NCBI RefSeq assembly: GCF_900091415.1
Contig: NZ_FMHU01000002.1
Location: 2,418,001 to 2,482,000 of the forward strand
Reading direction: 5' to 3'
DNA length: 64,000 bases
From: Micromonospora inyonensis
GTDB taxonomy: Bacteria > Actinomycetota > Actinomycetes > Mycobacteriales > Micromonosporaceae
Below the pieces are notes generated by a model that ran no database searches, was not told the DNA's origin, and worked only from the letters and a program-made list of their open reading frames with translations. Of this stretch, positions 17,154 through 23,338 are shown piece by piece. A program made the position numbers and the translations under genes. Position 1 is the first letter of the stretch, and the number at the start of each line of letters is the position of its first letter.

Positions 17154-17216
17154 CCGCCCATGGTGCCGGACCGGGCGGAGGCACCGCCCCGGACCGCGCG
17201 ACGGGGCCGGACGGCG

Positions 17217-17825
17217 TCAGCCGGTGCGGTCGACGGTGACCCGCGCGTCGTCGGCGAGCCGGTAACCGACGCCGTAGACCGTGGTGACCAGTGGGACGTC
17301 CACCCCGACCTTGCCGCGCAGCCGCCGGACGTGCACGTCGACGGTGCGCACCCCGGCGTGTTCGTACCCCCAGACGGCGTTGAGCAGCTGCAGCCGGGTG
17401 AAGACCCGCCGGGGGTGGACCACCAGGTGCAGCAGCAGGTCGAACTCCAACCGGGTCAGCGGCAACGGCTCCCCGTCGCGCAGCACCGACCGGGAGGCGG
17501 CGAGGATGTGCAGCGCCGGCACGGTCGGGGCCGCCGGGGGCCGGGACGGCGTCCGCCCGGCCGGAACGGGATCCGGGCGGCGCTCCTGGGCGGGGCCGGT
17601 GGTGACGATCCCCTCCCCCCGTTCCAGTAACTCCCGGGCCGCCTCGAGCAGCCGGCGGGCGGGCGGGGTGAGCGCCTCCTCGGAGGCCAACGGGATGGAC
17701 AGGGTCACGGTGAGGACCGGGGCCGCTGTGCTGGAGGGACGGCGCTGGCCGGCGGGAGGACGACCGGGAACCACGGGCTGGGACGTATGCCATCCGGCGC
17801 GCGACGAGGCGGGGCTGACCGACAT
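17217..17825 (-). CDS. Receiver-less OmpR-type winged-helix regulator (copy 1)
   Basis: A 202-residue protein. The C-terminal 100 residues are an OmpR/PhoB winged helix: LTRLEFDLLLHLVVHPRRVF, LLNAVWGYE, VDVHVRRLRGKVG, VTTVYGVGYRL. The N-terminal half is not a receiver domain. It has PVLTVTLSIPLA, a helix RRLLEAARELLERGEGIVTT and a Pro-rich linker, with no conserved phospho-acceptor Asp pattern. The ATG at 17825 has AAGGAGG upstream. A close paralogue lies 262 bases upstream on the same strand (18088-18648). Regulation by ligand or partner rather than phosphorylation is inference. Confidence 0.8.
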   Translation of the reverse strand: MSVSPASSRAGWHTSQPVVPGRPPAGQRRPSSTAAPVLTVTLSIPLASEEALTPPARRLLEAARELLERGEGIVTTGPAQERRPDPVPAGRTPSRPPAAPTVPALHILAASRSVLRDGEPLPLTRLEFDLLLHLVVHPRRVFTRLQLLNAVWGYEHAGVRTVDVHVRRLRGKVGVDVPLVTTVYGVGYRLADDARVTVDRTG

Positions 17826-17881
17826 GGTCCTCCTTGGCTGGTCCAGTGTCTCCCCACGGCCCGGGAACGCTCCTGTGATCG

Positions 17882-17910
17882 ATATTTCCCGGTCCCTGTA
17901 CGAGAATCAA
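17882..17910 (-). promoter_or_regulatory. Candidate vegetative promoter for OmpR-type copy 1
   Basis: On the minus strand TTGATT (17905-17910), a 17-base spacer and AAATAT (17882-17887) resemble a housekeeping -35/-10 pair. It sits in an unusually AT-rich pocket 57 bases upstream of the start codon. Confidence 0.4.
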
Positions 17911-18087
17911 GGGCGGCCGTGTTGCTGGAATGTGACAATCGGCGAACTCATCGCAGCCGACTGCTCGCTCTGCGTACGGTGCTTGATGATTACAGCAGAA
18001 GGGCCGGGATGATCCGATGCGGGGGTACCTTGCGGCTTTCACATCCTTCTGGCGGCGCTTGGGGCAGATCCGGGGCGGCCGGTGGCC

Positions 18088-18648
18088 TCAGTGGTCGCGG
18101 TCGATGAGCAGAGGGGCGTCGTCGGCGAGCCGGTAACCGACGCCGTGGACGGTGGTCACCAGCGGGACCTCCTCGCCGACCTTGGCGCGCAGCCGGCGGA
18201 CGTGCACGTCCACCGTTCGCGTGACGGAGTGTTCGTGGCCCCAGACGCCGGCCAGCAGTTGCCGCCGGGTGAAGACCCGGCGTGGGTGCTCGGCGAGGAA
18301 GAGCAGCAGGTCGAACTCGATGCGGGTCAGGCCGAGGACCCGGGAGCCCCGGCGCACGTTCCGCGCGGCGACCGAGAGGACCAGCGTGCCCGGCCCGGAC
18401 GGACGGGGTCGGGGCGTCGGCTCCGGGCCGCGCACGGCGACGGGGGCGGCAGCCGACGGACGGTCCGCGCCCTGCACCCGCAGGACCCCCTCGCCGGTGG
18501 CGGCCAACTCGTTGAGCAGCTCGACCAGGCGGGGGGTCACCGCATCGGGTGCGACGTCGACGGTGATGGTCAGGACCGGGGTCACCCGGGGCCGCGGCGG
18601 TGCGACCAGGCGGGGTGCGGGGTGCGCGGACGTGACGAAGACGGACAT
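18088..18648 (-). CDS. Receiver-less OmpR-type winged-helix regulator (copy 2)
   Basis: A 186-residue paralogue of the adjacent downstream gene. The winged helix is almost identical in its recognition region (FTRRQLLAGVWGHEHS, VDVHVRRLRAKVG, VTTVHGVGYRL). The N-terminal half again has a strand-helix-strand unit (PVLTITVDVAP, LVELLNELAATGEGVLRV) instead of a receiver. It starts at ATG 18648, 45 bases after the rhodanese gene, with a weak ribosome site (CAGGGAGG just upstream). It is therefore probably transcribed with the rhodanese and cysteine dioxygenase genes. Near-identical DNA-recognition helices suggest both paralogues bind the same operator. Confidence 0.8.
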   Translation of the reverse strand: MSVFVTSAHPAPRLVAPPRPRVTPVLTITVDVAPDAVTPRLVELLNELAATGEGVLRVQGADRPSAAAPVAVRGPEPTPRPRPSGPGTLVLSVAARNVRRGSRVLGLTRIEFDLLLFLAEHPRRVFTRRQLLAGVWGHEHSVTRTVDVHVRRLRAKVGEEVPLVTTVHGVGYRLADDAPLLIDRDH

Positions 18649-18693
18649 GCTGCCTCCCTGTTCGGGTGCCGCGCGACGCGCCGGGGTCGGCGG

Positions 18694-19260
18694 TCAGTAC
18701 GGCGTGGGTCGGACGGCCACCGGCGCGAGGGTCGACGCGCTGGGCCGCAGGACGGTCGGGCCGAGCGTGGGTAGCCCGGCGATGGACCAGGCGGCGAAGC
18801 CGCCCACGACATCGGTGGCCCGGTGCAGGCCGATGTCCTGCAACGCGGCCGCGGCGAGCGACGAGGTGTAGCCCTCCTGGCACAGGATCACGACCCGCAG
18901 GTCGTAGTCGAGGACCTGCGGCAGCCGCGCGGCGCAGCGCGGGTCGAAACGCCACTCGAGGACGTTGCGTTCGATGGCGAGCGCACCCGGGACGCTGCCG
19001 TGCGCGGCCCGCTGGGCGGCCGGCCGGATGTCGACCAGCAGCGCGCCCCGCCGGTGGGCCAGGTGGGCCCGCTCCGGGTCGAGCCGGTGCAGCCGGGCCC
19101 GGGCGGCGGCGAGGATCTGGTCGATCCCCCGGGAGCCGAGAGGCGGCACAGTGGACGGGCTGGGAGGCGGCACAGTGGACGGGCTGGGAGGCGGCACCGT
19201 GGACGGGCCGGGTGGTGCGGTGACGGACGGGGTGGGTGGACAGTGGCGGGTCGGGTGCAT
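18694..19260 (-). CDS. Rhodanese-domain protein (putative sulfurtransferase)
   Basis: A 188-residue protein starting MHPTRHCPPTPSVTAPPG. The first 50 residues are a Pro/Ser/Thr-rich low-complexity tail with three PSPSTVPP repeats. The rhodanese domain follows: GALLVDIRPAAQRAAHGSVP, ALAIERNVLEWRFDP, and the active-site loop VVILCQEGYTSSLAA with the catalytic Cys, ending DVVGGFAAWSIAGLP. The ATG at 19260 has GGAGG upstream. Its upstream neighbour is cysteine dioxygenase, a partner also found fused to rhodanese in other bacteria, so a role in cysteine-derived sulfur handling is likely. Confidence 0.85.
   Translation of the reverse strand: MHPTRHCPPTPSVTAPPGPSTVPPPSPSTVPPPSPSTVPPLGSRGIDQILAAARARLHRLDPERAHLAHRRGALLVDIRPAAQRAAHGSVPGALAIERNVLEWRFDPRCAARLPQVLDYDLRVVILCQEGYTSSLAAAALQDIGLHRATDVVGGFAAWSIAGLPTLGPTVLRPSASTLAPVAVRPTPY
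19142..19215 (-). repeat. Three in-frame 24-bp repeats in the rhodanese gene
   Basis: Three tandem copies of a 24-base unit (two identical, one diverged) encode the PPSPSTVP octapeptide in the N-terminal tail of the rhodanese protein. Confidence 0.85.
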
Positions 19261-19319
19261 CGTGGGTCCTCCGGGGCAACGGGGGTCGCGGACGCCGAGC
19301 GGGCGACGGGGTCGGGGCC

Positions 19320-19763
19320 TCACCAGGCGACGCCGGCGAGGGCGACCTCGGCGACCCGGAGGCGGCCGTCGGTGAGGTGGTAGCGGGTCATCCGGTGCAG
19401 GGCCGGGCGGTAGACGTGCAGGCTGACCGCCGGCCGGTCGTCCCGGTTGGTCACCCGGTGCACGTGCCGTGGGCCGAACCGACGACCGGCCCCCGCGGCG
19501 AGCAGGTGGGGGCGCAACCGTCCACCGGCGACGACCTCCTCGGTCAGCGCGCCGGAGACCACCAGGAAGGCACCGGCGGAGCCCCCGTGGTCGTGCAGGT
19601 CGGTGCCCTGCCCGGGGAGCCAGGTGAGCAGCCAGACCTCGTGGTCCGGTCCGGACGCGAGTCGGGTGTACCACCGCCGCTCGGGGTCGAACCGCACCGG
19701 CAGGGACGGCACGGCGATCCGGCGGGCGACGGCGAGCAGGTCCGGCTCGTACGGATGGTCCAT
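19320..19763 (-). CDS. Cysteine dioxygenase family protein
   Basis: A 147-residue single-domain cupin starting MDHPYEPDLLAVARRIAVP. The metal-binding residues are visible in TDLHDHGGSAGAFLVVSG (two His of the first cupin motif) and FGPRHVHRVTNR (third His). RWYTRLASGPDHEVWLLTW is typical of bacterial cysteine dioxygenases, which oxidise L-cysteine to cysteine sulfinate with Fe(II) and O2. The ATG at 19763 has GAGGA upstream. It precedes the rhodanese gene by 59 bases. A CCGCTA-N5-TAGCGG dyad lies just upstream in an AT-rich region, so transcription is probably controlled there. Confidence 0.85.
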   Translation of the reverse strand: MDHPYEPDLLAVARRIAVPSLPVRFDPERRWYTRLASGPDHEVWLLTWLPGQGTDLHDHGGSAGAFLVVSGALTEEVVAGGRLRPHLLAAGAGRRFGPRHVHRVTNRDDRPAVSLHVYRPALHRMTRYHLTDGRLRVAEVALAGVAW

Positions 19764-19809
19764 GGCGGGGTCCTCGTGACGCGGGGCGACGGAAGCAGAC
19801 CCAGAATAA

Positions 19810-19826
19810 CCGCTAAAACCTAGCGG
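19810..19826. promoter_or_regulatory. CCGCTA-N5-TAGCGG operator-like dyad before cysteine dioxygenase
   Basis: A perfect inverted repeat with 6-base arms and a 5-base AT-rich centre lies 47 bases upstream of the cysteine dioxygenase start, inside the most AT-rich stretch of the region. Its size and symmetry fit a dimeric repressor site. The regulator is unknown. Confidence 0.5.
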
Positions 19827-19875
19827 ATTAGTATGCTTTCCCGAGGACTGGGACACCGATGGCGGGCACGCCGGC

Positions 19876-20252
19876 TCAGCGCCGGACCGGCGGCTCCACC
19901 CGGTAGCCGGGGACCGAGGGCCAGCGGACCGTGACCAGCACCGACTCCCGCTCGGCGTACCAGGAGTGGTCGACGCCCCGCCCCCAGAGCACGTAGTCAC
20001 CGGGCTCGGTCAGGCGGACCGTCCGGTCCGGCAACTCCACCCGGAACGCCCCGCTGACCAGCACCAGCAGGGCGGTACGACACTCGTCGGTGGCCCACCG
20101 GGACCGGCTCTCCCCGCCCCGTGCACCCCCCACTTCACCTCCACGTCGGTACTGTGGCGCGGGTCGTCGACGGGCATGAAGTGCCCCAGCAGCCAGCCAC
20201 CGTTGCCGGCCCCGTCCGCCCCCGCGTTGCCCACGTACACGGTCTCGCCCAT
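19876..20252 (-). pseudogene. Frameshifted small cupin-like protein
   Basis: A gene beginning at ATG 20252 (MGETVYVGNAGADGAGNGGW, with a GGGAGGG site) reads in one frame as far as VEVKWGVHG. The family then continues in a different frame (ESRSRWATDECRTALLVLVS, FRVELPDRTVRLTEPGDYVL, DHSWYAERESVLVTVRWPS) to a TGA at 19876-19878. The switch lies in the G/C run near 20118-20130 and is explained by a single missing base. Homologues of about 125 residues are usually intact in actinobacteria and sometimes mislabelled signal peptidase. Either the gene is newly broken or this is a sequencing error in a homopolymer. Confidence 0.7.
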
Positions 20253-20310
20253 GTCCAACCCTCCCGTCGTGGCGCAGCAGGCTAACAGCCGCCGTGACTA
20301 GGCTGGCGGG

Positions 20311-20703
20311 GTGACCGACGAACTCGACGACGAGACCCTCGCCTTCGCCCACCGGATGTTCGACCTGGCCCGGGGCGGCGTCACGGAGGAGCTGGCCGGG
20401 CAGGTCGACGCCGGGTTGCCGGTCAACCTGACCAACGGCAAGGGCGACACGCTGCTCATCCTCGCCGCGTACCACGCCCACCCGGAGACGGTCGCCGCCC
20501 TGCTGGCCCGGGGCGCCGACCACGGCCGTACCAACGACCGGGGGCAGACGGCGCTCGCCGCCGCCGTGTTCCGCAAGAACGTCCCCACCGTCCGGGCGCT
20601 GCTCGACGCCGGCGCGGACCCGGACCACGGCACGCCGTCGGCGGCGGAGGTCGCCCGCTTCTTCGACCTGCCGGAGATGCTGGCGCTGCTCGGCCGGGAC
20701 TGA
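20311..20703 (+). CDS. Ankyrin-repeat protein
   Basis: A 130-residue cytoplasmic protein starting at GTG 20311 (MTDELDDETLAFAHRMFDLA). It contains about three ankyrin repeats: GLPVNLTNGKGDTLLILAAY, HPETVAALLARGADHGRTND and RGQTALAAAVFRKNVPTVRA-LLDAGADPDHG. Such single-domain ankyrin proteins mediate protein contacts, and in some bacteria sit with catalase genes, but no such partner is adjacent here. Its start is 58 bases from the divergent start of the frameshifted cupin. Confidence 0.85.
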   Translation: MTDELDDETLAFAHRMFDLARGGVTEELAGQVDAGLPVNLTNGKGDTLLILAAYHAHPETVAALLARGADHGRTNDRGQTALAAAVFRKNVPTVRALLDAGADPDHGTPSAAEVARFFDLPEMLALLGRD

Positions 20704-20753
20704 CCCACCCCGACCGCGGTACGGCGGGGCCCGCAGCCGGTATACAGGAGACC

Positions 20754-21710
20754 GTGGAGGATCCCCTACCCGAACAGATGCGTACCGCCGCCGGGGCGCT
20801 GCTGGCCGCCCTCGACGGCCCGACCCGCGCCCGCGCCGCGCACCCCTTCGACGACGACGCCCGACGCCACCTGGAGTACCGGCCGCGTCCCCGGCCCGGG
20901 GTCTGCCTGGCCGACCTGGACCGGGGCGCCCGCAAGGCCACCCACCGCCTGCTCGCCACCGCGCTGAGCCCGCACGCGTACGCCCAGGCCATGACGATCA
21001 TGGCGCTGGAGGAGGTGCTCGATCGGGCGGAGGGGTGGCGGCGGGGCCGACACAGCGACGACTACTGGGTCGCCGTCTTCGGCGATCCGGCGCGCGACGA
21101 CCGCTGGTCCTGGCGGGTGGAGGGACACCACCTGTCGGTCAGCATGACCGTGGTGGACGACCAGGTCGCCGCCGCCCCGGTCTTCCTCGGCGCGAACCCC
21201 GCCGCCGTCCGCCACGCCGGCCGTACGGTCTCCCGGCCGCTCGCCGCCGAGGAGGACCTGGCGCGGGCCCTGCTGGACGCGATGGGTGCGTCCGCCCGTG
21301 CCGCCGCCGTCGTGGACGCCCGCGCCCCCGACGACATCATCAGCGCCACCCGCCCGACCGCGCCCGGCCGGATCGACCCCCTCGGAGTGCCCGCCAGCCG
21401 GCTCGGGCCGACCGGCCGGGCGCTGCTCGACCAGTTGGTCGCTCTCTACCTGGACCGGCTCCCGCCGGAACTGGCCGCCCGCGAGGCCCGCCGGCTCGAC
21501 GGTGGGGAGCTGCACTTCGCCTGGGCCGGCCCGATCGCGCCCGGGCAACGCCACTACTACCGGGTCCAGGGCGAGGACCTGCTGATCGAGTACGACAACA
21601 CCGCCGCCGACGGCAACCACGCACACACCGTGCTGCGTCGCCCGTCGGCGGACTTCGGCGCGGACCTGCTCGCCGCGCACCACGCCGAGGCCCACCCCCG
21701 CAACCGCTGA
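20754..21710 (+). CDS. DUF3500 domain-containing protein
   Basis: A 318-residue protein starting at GTG 20754 with AGGAG six bases upstream. Recognisable DUF3500 features are AYAQAMTIMALEEVLDRAEG, YWVAVFGDPARDDRWSWRVE, GHHLSVSMTVVDDQVAAAPV-FLGANPA and a C-terminal HYYRVQGEDLLIEYDNTAAD-GNHAHTVLRRP. The GHHLS and DGNHAHTV motifs with clustered His and Asp suggest a metal site. The biochemical role is not established. It follows the ankyrin gene on the same strand by about 50 bases and may be co-transcribed with it. Confidence 0.85.
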   Translation: MEDPLPEQMRTAAGALLAALDGPTRARAAHPFDDDARRHLEYRPRPRPGVCLADLDRGARKATHRLLATALSPHAYAQAMTIMALEEVLDRAEGWRRGRHSDDYWVAVFGDPARDDRWSWRVEGHHLSVSMTVVDDQVAAAPVFLGANPAAVRHAGRTVSRPLAAEEDLARALLDAMGASARAAAVVDARAPDDIISATRPTAPGRIDPLGVPASRLGPTGRALLDQLVALYLDRLPPELAAREARRLDGGELHFAWAGPIAPGQRHYYRVQGEDLLIEYDNTAADGNHAHTVLRRPSADFGADLLAAHHAEAHPRNR

Positions 21711-21811
21711 ACCGTCGGGTCCCCCCGGTCAGCCCGGCGTGACCGCCTCGACCAGGAAGCGCCGGGCGTGGGCGACGAACGACCCCTCGGCCGCCATCCC
21801 CGCGCGGTGGC

Positions 21812-22327
21812 TCACCCGTTGACCGGACGGGGGGAGGGGCGGCGGAGTTCCACGGTGGACCCCGTCACCGCGCCGAGCGACTCCAGCCCGCCCGCCTCGA
21901 CGCGACCTCGGTCGAAGATCCGCACCAGGTGCGCGCCGAGGGCCACCCCGACCGCGCCCACCGCGATCGCGACCAGCTCGGTGACGAACAGCGCGGCGGA
22001 GGGCCCGCGCCGGGGTGCGTCGGCCCGGACCAGGCAGGTCACCACGAAGATCGCCGCCATCGCGACGTTGACCACGTTGAAGCTGATCGCGGTACGCCGG
22101 GTGCGACCGGCCGGCACGTCCCACAGGTCGACCATCCCGGCGACCCCGGCCATCGCGGCGGCGACCAGCGCCGCCACCGACGTCCAGTAACCCACCTCGC
22201 CGAGGAAGGCCGGCCCGCCGGCCAGCTCGAACAGGTCGAACAGGGTGGCGCAGACGAAGAGTCCGAACGGGAACGTCACCAGCATGGGTTGGATCGGGTG
22301 GCCGTGCACCCGCAGTCGGCTCTGCAT
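21812..22327 (-). CDS. DUF2231 four-helix membrane protein
   Basis: A 171-residue integral membrane protein starting MQSRLRVHGHPIQPMLVTFP. The HGHPIQPMLVTFPFGLF opening with its conserved HPxxP-like motif is characteristic of DUF2231. Four hydrophobic segments follow: FPFGLFVCATLFDLFELAG, TSVAALVAAAMAGVAGMVDL, VVNVAMAAIFVVTCLV and LVAIAVGAVGVALGAHLV. A haem- or redox-related role is sometimes proposed but not established. It has an excellent GGGGGAGGG site and a consensus stress-sigma promoter only 36 bases upstream of the ATG. Confidence 0.85.
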   Translation of the reverse strand: MQSRLRVHGHPIQPMLVTFPFGLFVCATLFDLFELAGGPAFLGEVGYWTSVAALVAAAMAGVAGMVDLWDVPAGRTRRTAISFNVVNVAMAAIFVVTCLVRADAPRRGPSAALFVTELVAIAVGAVGVALGAHLVRIFDRGRVEAGGLESLGAVTGSTVELRRPSPRPVNG

Positions 22328-22362
22328 GTACCCTCCCCCGGCCCGGCTGCGACCCGGGGTTG

Positions 22363-22388
22363 CTACCCGGGGCACCGCACGACGAAAC
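22363..22388 (-). promoter_or_regulatory. SigB/SigF-type promoter of the DUF2231 gene
   Basis: On the minus strand GTTT (22385-22388), a 16-base spacer and GGGTAG (22363-22368) match the stress consensus. The site lies immediately after the GAF-ANTAR stop. Confidence 0.65.
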
Positions 22389-22390
22389 GG

Positions 22391-23161
22391 TCAGGACCCC
22401 CGGGACCGGGAGACGGTGACCACCAGCCGCTCGGCGACCTCCCGCAACGGGATGGAGAGTGCCGAGGCGGCGCTGCGCAGCACCTGGAGCGCCTCCGGCG
22501 CGGGACAGCCCCGCTGGGTCATGATGACACCGATGGCCTGCCCGACCACACCCTCCTGGAGAAGAGTTTCGTCGATCTGTTCGACCAGCGCCGTCCGACG
22601 TGCCCGGCCCCGCACCCCGGCCAGCAACAGTCCGGCGTGCTCGGCCAGCAGCATGGCGGTGAGCTGACGTCGCGCGGTCAGGGCGTCCGGCGTGTCGGCG
22701 TACAGGTTGATCACGCCGATGACGTGGTCGTCGACGTCCACCGGCGCGGCGAGCACCCCCCGGACGCCGAGGGCCCGGGCCCGCGCCGTCCAGGCCGGCC
22801 AGCGCTCCTCCGTCGCGAGGTCGGCGGAGAGGACCATCTCCCGGCGGTGGACGGCGCTCATCGCCGGGGAGTCGGGGCCGTGCCCCAGGTCGTCCAGTTC
22901 GGCCAGGCGCGGGTCCGAGGCGGCCACACCGGCCGGTTCGCCGGCCCGCAGCGCGGTGAACCCGCACCAGGTGACCCCGGGCACCGCGTCCCGGGCGACG
23001 GTGACCAGCCGGGTCAGCGCCTCGTCGAAGTCGGTGGTGTCGAGCAGGACCGAGGTCAGCTCGCGGAGCAGTGCCGCGGTCTCCAGCACACCCAGGGTCT
23101 CCGGGACCGGTTCGGACGTCTCCGGGTTCACCGCGACCGGTTTGTGCGTCTCCAGGTTCAC
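22391..23161 (-). CDS. GAF-ANTAR antiterminator/sensor protein
   Basis: Up to 256 residues. A GAF domain (about 30-170: TDFDEALTRLVTVARDAVPG, GVAASDPRLAELDDLGHG, VRGVLAAPVDVDDHVIGVIN-LYA) is followed by a C-terminal ANTAR RNA-binding domain (LLQEGVVGQAIGVIMTQRGC, ALQVLRSAASALSIPLREVA). ANTAR proteins bind paired hairpins in nascent RNA to prevent termination, and the GAF domain supplies the signal. The start is uncertain: GTG 23161 gives the longest form but lacks a clear ribosome site, while GTG 23089, preceded by GGAG, would remove a 24-residue repetitive tail. A stress-sigma promoter lies upstream. Confidence 0.85.
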   Translation of the reverse strand: MNLETHKPVAVNPETSEPVPETLGVLETAALLRELTSVLLDTTDFDEALTRLVTVARDAVPGVTWCGFTALRAGEPAGVAASDPRLAELDDLGHGPDSPAMSAVHRREMVLSADLATEERWPAWTARARALGVRGVLAAPVDVDDHVIGVINLYADTPDALTARRQLTAMLLAEHAGLLLAGVRGRARRTALVEQIDETLLQEGVVGQAIGVIMTQRGCPAPEALQVLRSAASALSIPLREVAERLVVTVSRSRGS

Positions 23162-23257
23162 CGGGGCGAAGCCTCCGTCGTCGCCGCGTCGGACACGGCT
23201 CCCCGCACCGTCAAGATCCCCATGTTCCCCGTCTCCCGCCGTTACGGACCCGCCCTA

Positions 23258-23283
23258 CTACCCGAGGGATCGCACCCCGAAAC
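23258..23283 (-). promoter_or_regulatory. SigB/SigF-type promoter of the GAF-ANTAR gene
   Basis: On the minus strand GTTT (23280-23283), a 16-base spacer and GGGTAG (23258-23263) match the stress consensus, about 97 bases upstream of GTG 23161. Confidence 0.65.
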
Positions 23284-23294
23284 GGGGTGGAGCG

Positions 23295-23331
23295 GGCCCC
23301 TCCCGCCCGTGTGCGCACGACGGGAGGGGCC
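23295..23331 (-). terminator. Hairpin terminator after secA2
   Basis: GGCCCCTCCCG (23295-23305) pairs perfectly with CGGGAGGGGCC (23321-23331), directly past the SecA2 stop at 23339. Confidence 0.6.
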
Positions 23332-23338
23332 TGGACGG

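Noticed and set aside
21731..21811. A minus-strand frame ending MAAEGSFVAHARRFLVEAVTPG as a possible gene remnant
   Set aside because: It is too short and I cannot match it to a family. It could be a decayed C-terminus, but nothing supports a call.
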